Below the pieces are notes generated by a model. It was not told the origin of the DNA and searched no databases. It saw nothing but the letters and a program-made list of their open reading frames with translations. Below are positions 27,235 through 36,158 of a DNA stretch of 36,498 nt, piece after piece. The first letter of the stretch is position 1. Each line of letters opens with the position of its first letter. The position numbers were made by a program, and so were the translations under genes. The DNA comes from Chloroflexota bacterium (lineage in GTDB: Bacteria; Chloroflexota; Dehalococcoidia; JACPPT01): contig JACPPT010000041.1 in NCBI GenBank assembly GCA_016190815.1, forward strand, positions 1-36,498, in the 5' to 3' direction.

Positions 27235-28326
27235 GTGAGGAACATGGAGCGCAGCCCCTTATATGAAATCCATAAAAGCCTGGGAGCGACCTTCTCGGAT
27301 TACAATGGGTTGGAGCTTCCCCGCGTGTATTCCAGCATAGGGGACGAGTACAGGGCGGCAAAGACCTCAGCGGTGGCGATGGACAGGTGCTGTGTGGGGC
27401 GTCTCCAGGTGGTGGGGAAAGACGCCCTGGACCTCCTTCACCGCCTCACAACAAACAACCTGAACCTCCTAAAGCCCGGCGAGGGAATGTCTGCTGCCCT
27501 GACATCGGCAAAGGGACGAATTGTTGAGCACCTTGTGGTTTATCTGGGCAAACGCACCGTTCTTCTACTGACAAGCCCCCAGAACCAGGAGAAGGTGGCT
27601 AAATGGATCGATCACTACACCTTCATCGAGGATGTGAAGGTTGAAGATGTAACCGATAAGTGCGGCATGATATCTCTATATGGGCCGCTGGCTCCTAAAG
27701 TAGCATCTGAGATTGCAGGACAGGACATACGTCAGCTACCACTTCATCACTATGTTTCCTTGGGTTCAGACGAGTGGGATTTGTGCTTTACGAGGGCCGA
27801 GGCCATAGGGGGCGATGGCTTCCATATCATCGCAAATAGACAGTCGCTTCAGGAGCTGTGGCGCACGGCCCTGAAAGTGGGTGCACGGCCCATGGGAGAG
27901 GCGGCCTTCGAGATTTTAAGGGTTGAATACGGCATACCCGTCTATGGGAAGGAGCTTAGCGAGGCCGTAAATCCGCTGGAGGCTCACCTGAACGACTCTG
28001 TAAGCTTTAACAAGGGCTGTTACATAGGGCAGGAGGTCATAGCCCGCCTCAACACTTATAAAAAGGTTCAGAAATACCTTGTCGGGCTTCTCTTTCTGCT
28101 TCTGGAGCAGGCCCCCAGGCCGGGAAGCAAGCTGGAGATAGATGGTCAGGAGGTCGGATTCCTTACGTCAGTCGCTCAAAAACCGGGCTTTCAAGTGACC
28201 ATGGCCCTGGGGTACATACGGGCCAAATACGCTTCGCCTGGAACAGGGGTATGTGCCGTAGAGGATGCTGGCAAAATCGAGGGAAAGGTGGTGGCCCCGC
28301 CTTTCCCCATCGCCGCTGAGATATGA
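27235..28326 (+). CDS. Aminomethyltransferase-fold protein (GcvT/YgfZ family)
   Basis: RLTTNNLNLLKPGEGMSAALTSAKGRIVEHL, KGCYIGQEVIARLNTYKKVQKYLVGL. No gcvH or gcvP is nearby. Confidence 0.85.
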   Translation: MRNMERSPLYEIHKSLGATFSDYNGLELPRVYSSIGDEYRAAKTSAVAMDRCCVGRLQVVGKDALDLLHRLTTNNLNLLKPGEGMSAALTSAKGRIVEHLVVYLGKRTVLLLTSPQNQEKVAKWIDHYTFIEDVKVEDVTDKCGMISLYGPLAPKVASEIAGQDIRQLPLHHYVSLGSDEWDLCFTRAEAIGGDGFHIIANRQSLQELWRTALKVGARPMGEAAFEILRVEYGIPVYGKELSEAVNPLEAHLNDSVSFNKGCYIGQEVIARLNTYKKVQKYLVGLLFLLLEQAPRPGSKLEIDGQEVGFLTSVAQKPGFQVTMALGYIRAKYASPGTGVCAVEDAGKIEGKVVAPPFPIAAEI

Positions 28327-28376
28327 GTTTTTTCCTCTTGTTTATTTAGCTGGGTTGGCCTAAAATCGAGCGTAAG

Positions 28377-29084
28377 ATGAGCACGTCTGAAAGAAACCCT
28401 GGTGACGCCCCAGCTATCGCTGACTCCCTGAAAGGTAAGACCCTGCCTGTTCTGGACAAAGGCTACGTGGTGCTTCTGGACTACATTGGCTCGGATGAAA
28501 GAATTGTAGAGGCGGCCAGGGTATCCACCGGGGCTAGTGCCGACCCCGAAAGGGATAGGAAGCTTCTGTTCTTCCTCATGGAGAACAGGCACGAGACGCC
28601 CTTCGAGCACGTTGTCTTTCAGTTTCTTATCAAGTGTCCCATATTTGTAGCCAGGCAGTGGGTCAGGCACAGGATCGCCAGCTACAACGAACGCTCGGCA
28701 AGATACAGGGTATTCGAGGAGGAATTCTACGTACCTTCTCTAGAAGACCTCCCCAGCGTCTTCACAAAAGAAGACCTTCAGGAGTATGAGGCCCTTTTGA
28801 AACAGGAACACGACTTCTACCTGAAGATGGTGGAAAAGAGCAAGCCCTTCAAGGAGATGAGGCAGAGGACCCGTGAGGTATTCAGAGGCGTCTTAGGCAC
28901 ATCCTACTATACCGAGTTCTACTGGACGATAAACTTCCGCTCCCTTATGAACTTCCTCCAGCTTCGGCTGGCCCCCAGCGCTCAACTGGAGATCCGTCGC
29001 TACGCCCAGGTCATCGCCTCCATAACCAGGTCCATAGTGCCTGCATCCTACGAGGCCTTTGAAAAGTATGTCCTCAAAGGTTAA
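28377..29084 (+). CDS. thyX: FAD-dependent thymidylate synthase ThyX
   Basis: ThyX motif RHRIASYNERSARY plus ETPFEHVVFQFLIKCPIFVARQW. Confidence 0.95.
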   Translation: MSTSERNPGDAPAIADSLKGKTLPVLDKGYVVLLDYIGSDERIVEAARVSTGASADPERDRKLLFFLMENRHETPFEHVVFQFLIKCPIFVARQWVRHRIASYNERSARYRVFEEEFYVPSLEDLPSVFTKEDLQEYEALLKQEHDFYLKMVEKSKPFKEMRQRTREVFRGVLGTSYYTEFYWTINFRSLMNFLQLRLAPSAQLEIRRYAQVIASITRSIVPASYEAFEKYVLKG

Positions 29085-29096
29085 GAGAGCGTCCTT

Positions 29097-29729
29097 ATGC
29101 CCTATACGAAAAAGCCTTTCTCGTCTCGCCTTCATCTGGTGAGCGATAGATCCCTCTGCAAGAAAATGACCCTGGAGGAGGCTGTTGCCCAGGCCATGGA
29201 GGGAGGGGTGGATGCGGTGCATCTACGGGAGCGTGACATGCCTTCCCGGGAACTATGGCAACTGGCCTGTCGCCTTAGGGATATAACTCGTGGGCAAGCT
29301 TTGCTAATAATCAATGACCGGGTGGATGTGGCTCTTGCCTCAAATGCCGACGGGGTTCAATTGGGAGCAATGGGACTTCCTGTCTCAGCGGCGAGGAAAA
29401 TTATTGGCAAGAGGCTTTTTATCGGCGCCTCTGTACACAGCGTCGAGGAGGCTGTGCAGGCGGAAAGGGAAGGCGCGGATTACATTCTCTTGGGCACCAT
29501 TTATGCCTCCCGCTCTCACCCCGATATAAAGCCAGCCGGCCCTGAGCTTGTCAAAAAGGCGAGTGAGGTGGTGCGCATTCCAATAATAGCCATTGGCGGG
29601 ATAGACGCGGGAAATGCTCCTGAGGTTATTAAAGCCGGTGCAGATGGCATTGCTGTCATCTCTGCCATCCTTGGCTCTGAGGATGTTCGGGGTGCGGCAC
29701 GCAGCCTGTTGGCTTCCATTGCTGGTTAG
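29097..29729 (+). CDS. thiE: Thiamine phosphate synthase ThiE
   Basis: VHLRERDM, LLIINDRVDVALASNADGVQLG, DYILLGTIYASRSHPD, IIAIGGIDAGN. Confidence 0.93.
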   Translation: MPYTKKPFSSRLHLVSDRSLCKKMTLEEAVAQAMEGGVDAVHLRERDMPSRELWQLACRLRDITRGQALLIINDRVDVALASNADGVQLGAMGLPVSAARKIIGKRLFIGASVHSVEEAVQAEREGADYILLGTIYASRSHPDIKPAGPELVKKASEVVRIPIIAIGGIDAGNAPEVIKAGADGIAVISAILGSEDVRGAARSLLASIAG

Positions 29730-29740
29730 AGATAGGCATT

Positions 29741-31030
29741 TTACTTTCTTACGGTTTTTGCCTGAGGAGGCTTTGCCACCAGGATAAGCAAGGCTGAGAT
29801 AAGGAATATCCCGGCAAAAATGAGGAAACTCGTCTGATAGCTTCCAGTTACGTCATGAACCCATCCTGCGAAGAAGGGTCCCACGGCTCCCATGAGGGCC
29901 TGGCCGGGCATGGTTGCCCCCCTTATAGTGGCAAGGGATTCCCTGCCAAAGTAGCTAGCCCAGGCAACCCCGATAAGGGCAAAAATGGCTCCAGAGGAGA
30001 TGCCAAAGTATATGGAGTAGGCAAAGGCCATGAGAGGTGTTGAGACAATCATAAGAAAGAGTACCCCAATAGCTGAAAGTGCCAGGGTAAGGGATATACA
30101 ATACCGCACTTTGACCTTTTCCGCTATGAAGCCCCAGACTACGGCCCCGATTCCACTTGTTATGGAGTACACGCTCAAAGCTGCAAAGGCTACGGCCGTT
30201 GAGAGGCCTCGGTCGCTCATATGTGGCACCTGGTGAAGATTGACTGAAGGCATCACTGGAAAGTAAAGATAGGTTGCAACCAGGAGAATCCAGAAAGAAG
30301 GTGTTCTAATGGCATCCCTGAGCTTCCATGAGAACTCCCCAGGCTGGGTTCTGATAGTGGTTGCTCCTTTGGGGTAACCAGGGTTGCTGGTTCCTGTAGG
30401 CGCTTCACCATCCGGCCTAAGCCCCATGTCCTCAGGCCTTCGACGCATATAAATGGCGCACGGTGCAACGCCCAGAACGAGCACGAAGATACCCAAAACC
30501 AGCCAGGCTGCCCTCCACCCTGTGGCTATAATGATGTAGCCGGCCAGGAAGGAGAAGAAAGCTACCCCAAGCCGCTGACCTAGAAGCGCTGCCCCAATGG
30601 CTCGCCCCCTCTTCTTTATGAACCAGTTGGCAACAGCAACCTGTATTCCCACCTCCAGAACGCCGATGCTTATAGCCCTTGCTGCGCCGTAGAAAATGTA
30701 GAATTGCCACAGGCTTTCTAGCCAGTAAAGGCTTGCAATAAGCGTCCCCAAAAGGAAGGTGCCCAGCGTGAGTGTCAGTCTTGTCCCTTTCTTATCGAGG
30801 AAAGGTCCCAGGGGGACTGCCACCAATCCGCCAACAACAACGCCCACACCTGCCACAGCCGATATCTGGGCGCGGCTCCATCCGAATTCCTCAGCCAGGG
30901 GCTTGATAAAAAGGGATAGCATGGGGTTGTATCCCATGATAGCCACAAAGTCGATGGCGAAAGCAGAGCCGAAAATAACCCAGCCGTAGTAGAATTTGGG
31001 TTTCTTCAAACTATTTATGAGTGAAACCAC
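29741..31030 (-). CDS. MFS transporter
   Basis: Around 12 hydrophobic segments, KPKFYYGWVIFGSAFAID. Start reassigned to GTG 31030 preceded by AAGGAGAG; the 31543 extension lies antisense to tatD. Confidence 0.85.
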   Translation of the reverse strand: MVSLINSLKKPKFYYGWVIFGSAFAIDFVAIMGYNPMLSLFIKPLAEEFGWSRAQISAVAGVGVVVGGLVAVPLGPFLDKKGTRLTLTLGTFLLGTLIASLYWLESLWQFYIFYGAARAISIGVLEVGIQVAVANWFIKKRGRAIGAALLGQRLGVAFFSFLAGYIIIATGWRAAWLVLGIFVLVLGVAPCAIYMRRRPEDMGLRPDGEAPTGTSNPGYPKGATTIRTQPGEFSWKLRDAIRTPSFWILLVATYLYFPVMPSVNLHQVPHMSDRGLSTAVAFAALSVYSITSGIGAVVWGFIAEKVKVRYCISLTLALSAIGVLFLMIVSTPLMAFAYSIYFGISSGAIFALIGVAWASYFGRESLATIRGATMPGQALMGAVGPFFAGWVHDVTGSYQTSFLIFAGIFLISALLILVAKPPQAKTVRK

Positions 31031-31213
31031 AAAGCTCTCCTTGTATTTTGCCTCTTCCCAGCCCAAGCGATGTAGTAATATAGCGTAATTAGGAGATAAA
31101 TAAAAGAGACTGTTTATAAATGGGGAGGGAAGATGGGCGAAGCCCATTTTCGGGGAACCGGCGGAATCCTCCAGCTTCAGTCTAAACAGTCTCATAAAGA
31201 AAGGGAACAAGTC

Positions 31214-31984
31214 ATGCTGTGCGATTGCCATACTCACCTTGACCAGTATGAAACAGAAGAACTGGATGGCCTTATTAAGCGGGCCAAAAACACTGGCGTC
31301 GGGCTGATCATCACCGCTGGCACCACTATCGATTCCTCTGGCGCAGGTATAGAAATCGCCGGTGCCTACGAGAGCGTTTTCGCTGGGGTTGGCATACACC
31401 CCATGGATATAAAAGGGCCTTTCACGGATGAGACCTATGAGAAGCTCAGGCAGATGGCACTGGAGTGCGAAAAGGTGGTAGTCATCAGCGAGATAGGCAT
31501 GGACTTCCTTAAAAGTGCGCCTGAAAGAAGGGTGCAGGAGCACGCCTTCCGTGAGCAGATAAGGCTAGCGAGAGAGCTTGCGCTTCCCATCGTCTTTCAT
31601 AGCAGAGAGGCCCATGCAGAGACCCTTCGCATTCTCAAGGAAGAGCATGCATACGAGGTTGGGGCTGTTATGCACTACTTCCAGGGGGACGAGCGCACCG
31701 CCCGGGAGTGTATGGATATGGGCTTCTACATTTCTTTGGCCAGGCCCCTCACTCGATTGCCATTATTGCAGGAGGTTGTCAAAAAACTCCCCCTGGAGAG
31801 CATGGTTCTGGAGACAGACGCATTCCCTCAGCCCTGGAAGAAGAGGGAGGACTGGACGGAGCCAGCCCACGTGAAGCTGGTGGCGGAGAAGCTAGCGGAG
31901 CTCAAAGGGGTAAGCCTTGAGGAGGTTGCCCATATTACCACCTCCAACCTCAAGTGCATCCTGAAGCAGAGGCTCCCTCTTTGA
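31214..31984 (+). CDS. TatD family hydrolase
   Basis: MLCDCHTHLDQYE, GVGIHPMDI, ISEIGMDF, PIVFHSREAH, VLETDAFP. Confidence 0.92.
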   Translation: MLCDCHTHLDQYETEELDGLIKRAKNTGVGLIITAGTTIDSSGAGIEIAGAYESVFAGVGIHPMDIKGPFTDETYEKLRQMALECEKVVVISEIGMDFLKSAPERRVQEHAFREQIRLARELALPIVFHSREAHAETLRILKEEHAYEVGAVMHYFQGDERTARECMDMGFYISLARPLTRLPLLQEVVKKLPLESMVLETDAFPQPWKKREDWTEPAHVKLVAEKLAELKGVSLEEVAHITTSNLKCILKQRLPL

Positions 31985-32088
31985 AGGGAATCCAGAGGGG
32001 CTAAGCCCCTTTGGCAGGGGTCTGGGGGTGTCCCCCAGACCTCCTCTTTTCCCCCTTCCTGTCAGGAAGGGGGCTAGGGGGATGGTCG
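31985..32088 (+). repeat. Intergenic palindromic repeat family, copy B
   Basis: agaggggctaagcccctttggcaggggtctgggggtgtcccccagacctcctcttttcccccttcctgtcaggaagggggctagggggatggt; very close to copy A. Confidence 0.75.
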
Positions 32089-32110
32089 AAAGGGTTTTCC
32101 CATCACTCTG

Positions 32111-33139
32111 CTATGGAACCAGCACGATCTTGCCGAAGTTCTTCCTGTCCATCATGAGCTGGTGAGCCTTAGCGGCATCCTTGAGGGGCAGGACGGCGTG
32201 CACCACGGGCTTGAGCTTGCCGCTCTGAAAAAAGGGCATAAGCTGTAAAAGCTCGCCCTTGCTTCCCATGTACGAGCCAAACAGGGTTAGCTGCCTGCTG
32301 AAGAGATAGCGAATATCCATGTTCACCGATGCGCCTGCGGTAACCCCGCAGGTAACAAGTCGCCCACCCGTTCCCAGCACCCTGAGGCTCTTTTCGAAAA
32401 CATCGGCACCCACGCTGTCGAAGACCACGTCCACACCCTTTCTCCCCACCAGCTTCCTGACCTCTTCGGCGAAGTCGGTGGCGCTGTAGTTTATGGCCTC
32501 GTCAGCGCCCAGGCTCCTGGCCTTGGTCAGCTTCTCCTCTGTGCCGGCTGTGGCGATGACCTTCGCCCCGAATAGCTTGGCTATCTGTATTGCAGCGATG
32601 CCCACCCCGCTTCCAGCAGCGTGCACCAGCACATCCTCGCCCGCCTTAACCCGGGCCTTGGCGACAAGCATATGCCAGGCTGTGAGGAAAACCAGCGATA
32701 CCGAGGCCACCTCCTCGAAGCTGAGGTTTTGAGGCTTTGGGATGATGTTCACGGTGGGGACCTTCACATATTCGGCGTAGCCGCCATCGGCCCGGGTGCC
32801 AATGATGTTGTAGGATGGGCATTTGTTGTCCTCGCCTGCCAAGCACCTTTCGCATCTGCCGCAGCTCAGACCGGGAGAGACGATGACCTCCTGCCCCGGC
32901 TGGACGTCTGCCACTCCTTCTGCGACAGCCTCCACAACGCCCGATATATCGGAGCCGAGGATGTGTGGCATGGCCAACTCCTGGCCACGAGAGCCTTGCC
33001 TAACCCAGATGTCCAGGTGGTTCAGGGCGCACGCCTTTACCCTGACCAGGACATCACCGTGGGAAATGGTGGGCTTTGGAGCGTCCTCATATTTTAGAAC
33101 TTCAGGCCCCCCGAATCCGTGCATTCTCACAGCTTTCAT
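32111..33139 (-). CDS. Zinc-binding alcohol dehydrogenase (MDR superfamily)
   Basis: GSDISGVVEAVAEGV, CGRCERCLAGEDNKCP, VHAAGSGVGIAAIQIAKLFGAKVIATAGTEEK. Confidence 0.92.
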   Translation of the reverse strand: MKAVRMHGFGGPEVLKYEDAPKPTISHGDVLVRVKACALNHLDIWVRQGSRGQELAMPHILGSDISGVVEAVAEGVADVQPGQEVIVSPGLSCGRCERCLAGEDNKCPSYNIIGTRADGGYAEYVKVPTVNIIPKPQNLSFEEVASVSLVFLTAWHMLVAKARVKAGEDVLVHAAGSGVGIAAIQIAKLFGAKVIATAGTEEKLTKARSLGADEAINYSATDFAEEVRKLVGRKGVDVVFDSVGADVFEKSLRVLGTGGRLVTCGVTAGASVNMDIRYLFSRQLTLFGSYMGSKGELLQLMPFFQSGKLKPVVHAVLPLKDAAKAHQLMMDRKNFGKIVLVP

Positions 33140-33216
33140 TGTGCATCCTTTCTATAGTGCATTAAGGGAGTATTATAACGTCCTTGGTTTTATGGGCACA
33201 GGGTCTTTGTAGACTC

Positions 33217-33290
33217 TCCGGGTTCAACTTCCCCGGGCTAACGGCGCCGAGAACACCACTGTGAGACAGGGTAAAGATTTGCCTTACTAG
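33217..33290. repeat. GGCTAACGGCGC...GAACAC repeat copy (i)
   Basis: cgggttcaacttccccgggctaacggcgccgagaacaccactgtgagacagggtaaagatttgccttacta; homologous to 35340..35429. Confidence 0.65.
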
Positions 33291-33338
33291 GAGGTTTGGC
33301 GGTTGTGCTAAAACGGGGATTGTTCACAACCAAGGTTT

Positions 33339-33581
33339 CTAGGTCTGATTATAAGCCCGTAAGAAGTCATCCCTTGAGATTCCTGCTTTTGTGCATATTG
33401 TCCGCAGTGTCGAACTCTTGATTTTGGAGCGGCCAGGCATTGTCAGAGGGGTTTTACTCCCGTCAGGGTTCTCGCGTATCATCGCAACATGTTCCCTTTC
33501 CCGAACCAGCCTGAAGCCCAGAATTTCAAAAGTCTTTATGACCCGAGACCTGGGTGCATCGACGGGAAACCTCCCGGTCAA
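33339..33581 (-). CDS. HicA-family toxin
   Basis: IKTFEILGFRLVREREHVAMIRENPDGSKTPLTMPGRSKIKSSTLRTICTKAGISRDDF. Confidence 0.75.
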   Translation of the reverse strand: MTGRFPVDAPRSRVIKTFEILGFRLVREREHVAMIRENPDGSKTPLTMPGRSKIKSSTLRTICTKAGISRDDFLRAYNQT

Positions 33582-33805
33582 ACATTTACCCCTGTTTCTG
33601 CGATAAAGGCCTCCAGAACCGGTGGCTCCAGTTCAAGCATTTCAGTGCCGAAGGTTTCAATATGAAACTGGATGGCTGACTTTACATCGGACAACGCTTC
33701 TTCGTAGGTGTCGCCCTGCCCCACTACAACACCGTTTAAGCCCAGCGGATATGCTACATACCCATCGGGGGTCTTTTCCACCACAATCTTAAATTGATGC
33801 ACCAT
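33578..33805 (-). CDS. HicB-family antitoxin
   Basis: KTPDGYVAYPLGLNGVVVGQGDTYEEALSDVKSAIQFHIETF; overlaps the toxin start by 4 nt. Confidence 0.75.
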   Translation of the reverse strand: MVHQFKIVVEKTPDGYVAYPLGLNGVVVGQGDTYEEALSDVKSAIQFHIETFGTEMLELEPPVLEAFIAETGVNV

Positions 33806-33940
33806 AAATCACGCCCTCCCTTATGCTCCCCATTATAGCAGATTTCATTAGGGAGCCTAATAGGCAGCATGCCCCGGGCTACCGACTTCTGCCTAGATGG
33901 AAGGAGTCAGTCTAGGAATCGACGCGAGACGTATACCAAG

Positions 33941-35239
33941 TCAGGTCAGGCGCCGTGCAACGGCCTCAATAGCCTTCAGCCCTTGGCCGAAGCGCGCCAT
34001 GGCCTCGCGATGCTTTTCAAGTTCACTGTACGGCAGGAAACGGACGTTCAGGTTTCCAATACCGCTAAAGGCAGGACGAAGAAGTTGTTCACGGACCTCT
34101 TCTATACGCTCGTCTGGTGCAACCAAGAAGAGCCTGCAGGGGAACTCCCCTGACAGTCCAAGCGCAAGATCAAGCATACGGACGATCCCAGAGTAGATGG
34201 ACGTTGTGTGTTCGATTTCAAACGCCGCTGCGACACGATCGTTTTCAAGACCAATCCAGAGTACGTCAATTAGAGCGATCGTGTCTGCGGCGGACATGTG
34301 TTGGAGGAAGTTCGGGAGTGCGTCTAAACAGCCGTCGGCAAGTCTGCTTCCCGTGTAGTGACGATTGCGGTCGTTGCTCGCTATCCAGACTTTGAAGCCT
34401 AGCGCTAGTCCCAAGTCCCGGAGCCAACCCTGAACTTCGGTATGGGTCTGGTCGCCGTGGCGGGCAGCTACCAAGGCCTTGTTCATCTGATCCGCTTGCT
34501 CATGAATTCGCTTCAGATCAGCTTCCCACCGCGCGATAGCCGAGGCATCAGACCCTCGGTGAGGGAGAGAATAGCGCCCAGTCCCGATGTCAAACAGTGC
34601 CCCCGCAATCGCACCGAGATCGTTTGAGAGAAGGTCGCGGTACTGTTCGTTAATGTCCAGGATGCCCCTGCGCATGGCAAGATATTCATCCCAACGGCCA
34701 AGCTTAACTTTGGACCCTGTGAGTTTATTGTAGCCTTTCACAATTGCCGTGTTGAAAGGATGCACCAGGGTGGGGTGAAGAAAGTATAGCAAGTTCGCCG
34801 CAGCTGGCCCAAGGCCTTTAATCGCCCGGCTGTCGAGCGAGTGTATTGCAACAAGCACTTGTGCTTCGGTAGTGCAGCATGCGCATTGGTGAAGGAAACG
34901 GCCGAACGCAAGTTGATTGTCCCGATTTTCGTAGATGTCGGGAATTCGGAGCTTCGGCTTCCACAAAAATGCATGGTCGGCGCCCTTGAAGATCTGGCGC
35001 TGCTCCGCGATGGATCCGACGACAGTTTCGAGAGACGACCCCTTGTAAACGTTGCCGAAAGCTCCATTGTCGATTTCAGCCACGACTGCCGCGATGCCTC
35101 GGCGGATTGACCGGAAGTTCTTGAGTCTCTCTTCCCACAGAAACCAGGACTGGTAAGTCCCCGCTGGGTCTTCTCGCCAGCGCTCCAAGAGTTGCCGAAT
35201 GGGATCGGGATTTATGGGCTTTGTTGTAGCAGCGATCAC
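33941..35239 (-). CDS. Predicted nuclease-like protein: helix-hairpin-helix-like middle region plus C-terminal PD-(D/E)XK-like region
   Basis: SRAIKGLGPAAANLLYFLHPTLVHPFNTAIVKGYN (HhH-glycosylase-like) and IDVLWIGLENDRVAAAFEIEHTTSIYSGIVRMLDLAL (restriction-fold-like). Confidence 0.5.
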   Translation of the reverse strand: MIAATTKPINPDPIRQLLERWREDPAGTYQSWFLWEERLKNFRSIRRGIAAVVAEIDNGAFGNVYKGSSLETVVGSIAEQRQIFKGADHAFLWKPKLRIPDIYENRDNQLAFGRFLHQCACCTTEAQVLVAIHSLDSRAIKGLGPAAANLLYFLHPTLVHPFNTAIVKGYNKLTGSKVKLGRWDEYLAMRRGILDINEQYRDLLSNDLGAIAGALFDIGTGRYSLPHRGSDASAIARWEADLKRIHEQADQMNKALVAARHGDQTHTEVQGWLRDLGLALGFKVWIASNDRNRHYTGSRLADGCLDALPNFLQHMSAADTIALIDVLWIGLENDRVAAAFEIEHTTSIYSGIVRMLDLALGLSGEFPCRLFLVAPDERIEEVREQLLRPAFSGIGNLNVRFLPYSELEKHREAMARFGQGLKAIEAVARRLT

Positions 35240-35339
35240 CTCGTTAGCACCCCCACGGCCGTGTAGAATCCCTGGCGTAAAAACCTACTCTGGCTTCCCA
35301 TTGTAGGCCGCAACCGCTTCCTTTTCAATGCCCGCGCAC

Positions 35340-35429
35340 CCCGCCGTTAGCCCGGCAAAATTAAAGCTCCCCCGGCTAACGGCGCAGCGAACACTGCTCT
35401 GGGATAGGGCCAAGATTCTCCTTACCAAA
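35340..35429. repeat. GTTAGCC...GGCTAAC palindromic repeat copy (ii)
   Basis: ccgccgttagcccggcaaaattaaagctcccccggctaacggcgcagcgaacactgctctgggatagggccaagattctccttacca; near-perfect inverted repeat GCCGTTAGCC/GGCTAACGGC. Confidence 0.75.
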
Positions 35430-35549
35430 GGACTCAAGTCGCACACGAATGTCCAAATTGCTCCAACTTAGCACCGAGCATCCATTCACATGAGCCCGAC
35501 ACGTTGGCGCTGCATACCGCAAACCACACAGTGGAACTGGCTGCTCGCC

Positions 35550-36053
35550 TCACTGGGAGAAGTCTCCGCCCAAGGTTCGCAGGTATTCTTCTGGTTTCAT
35601 GACCACGATGCCAAATTTATGCTTTAGCTCGCTCGACAAGCAATGTATCCCCTCATCCCAGGTGAGGAACACCTCCCTGTGAAGCAAATAGTGTGCATGG
35701 AGATGATCCCAATCGCGCCAATCTGGAGGCTTCTTTCCCCGCTGTTTGGCTAGCTTGTAAGCAGTGGACCGATAACTGTCAAATGCGTCATCTCCAAGCA
35801 TGTCACGTCCCAGAACCCAATAGCCTAGCCGAGTTACTGAGCCAGTCTCCTGAATATTTAACTCCGGTAGATTGTTGAGCTTCTGCGCCAATGGTAGCTG
35901 TGGAATGTCTTCGTGCACTCTTGCTGTTACAGCTAAATCCACCTTGCCTTTCTGGCCTAAAGCAAGTAACTGTTCAACAACTTGAACCTTATCTCGCCGT
36001 TTCCAATATTCGTGCAATAGGTTTGTATCTAGAGTCAGAGTTGGAATATCCAT
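35550..36053 (-). CDS. PIN-like domain protein (putative ribonuclease)
   Basis: LTLDTNLLHEYW near N-terminus, conserved acidic pattern (VHEDI, DWRDWDHLHAHYLL, FLTWDEG). Confidence 0.6.
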   Translation of the reverse strand: MDIPTLTLDTNLLHEYWKRRDKVQVVEQLLALGQKGKVDLAVTARVHEDIPQLPLAQKLNNLPELNIQETGSVTRLGYWVLGRDMLGDDAFDSYRSTAYKLAKQRGKKPPDWRDWDHLHAHYLLHREVFLTWDEGIHCLSSELKHKFGIVVMKPEEYLRTLGGDFSQ

Positions 36054-36089
36054 CCTATGCTCCGTGCAACCTAAGAGAAATTCCCCCTC

Positions 36090-36126
36090 CCCGCCGTTAG
36101 CCCGGTAAAGTTAAAGCTCCCCGGGC
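36090..36126. repeat. GTTAGCCCGG repeat copy (iii)
   Basis: ccgccgttagcccggtaaagttaaagctccccgggc; almost identical to 35341..35375, direct orientation. Confidence 0.75.
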
Positions 36127-36158
36127 AAGACTCGAATCGTGTAAGAGCAGGCCACACA

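Noticed and set aside
31031-31543. N-terminal extension of the MFS ORF
   Set aside because: Antisense to tatD; a GTG start at 31030 with AAGGAGAG upstream fits the conserved MFS N-terminus.
33215-33240. tRNA T-arm-like ccgggttcaacttccccggg
   Set aside because: Belongs to the dispersed repeat also seen at 35340 and 36090; no cloverleaf.
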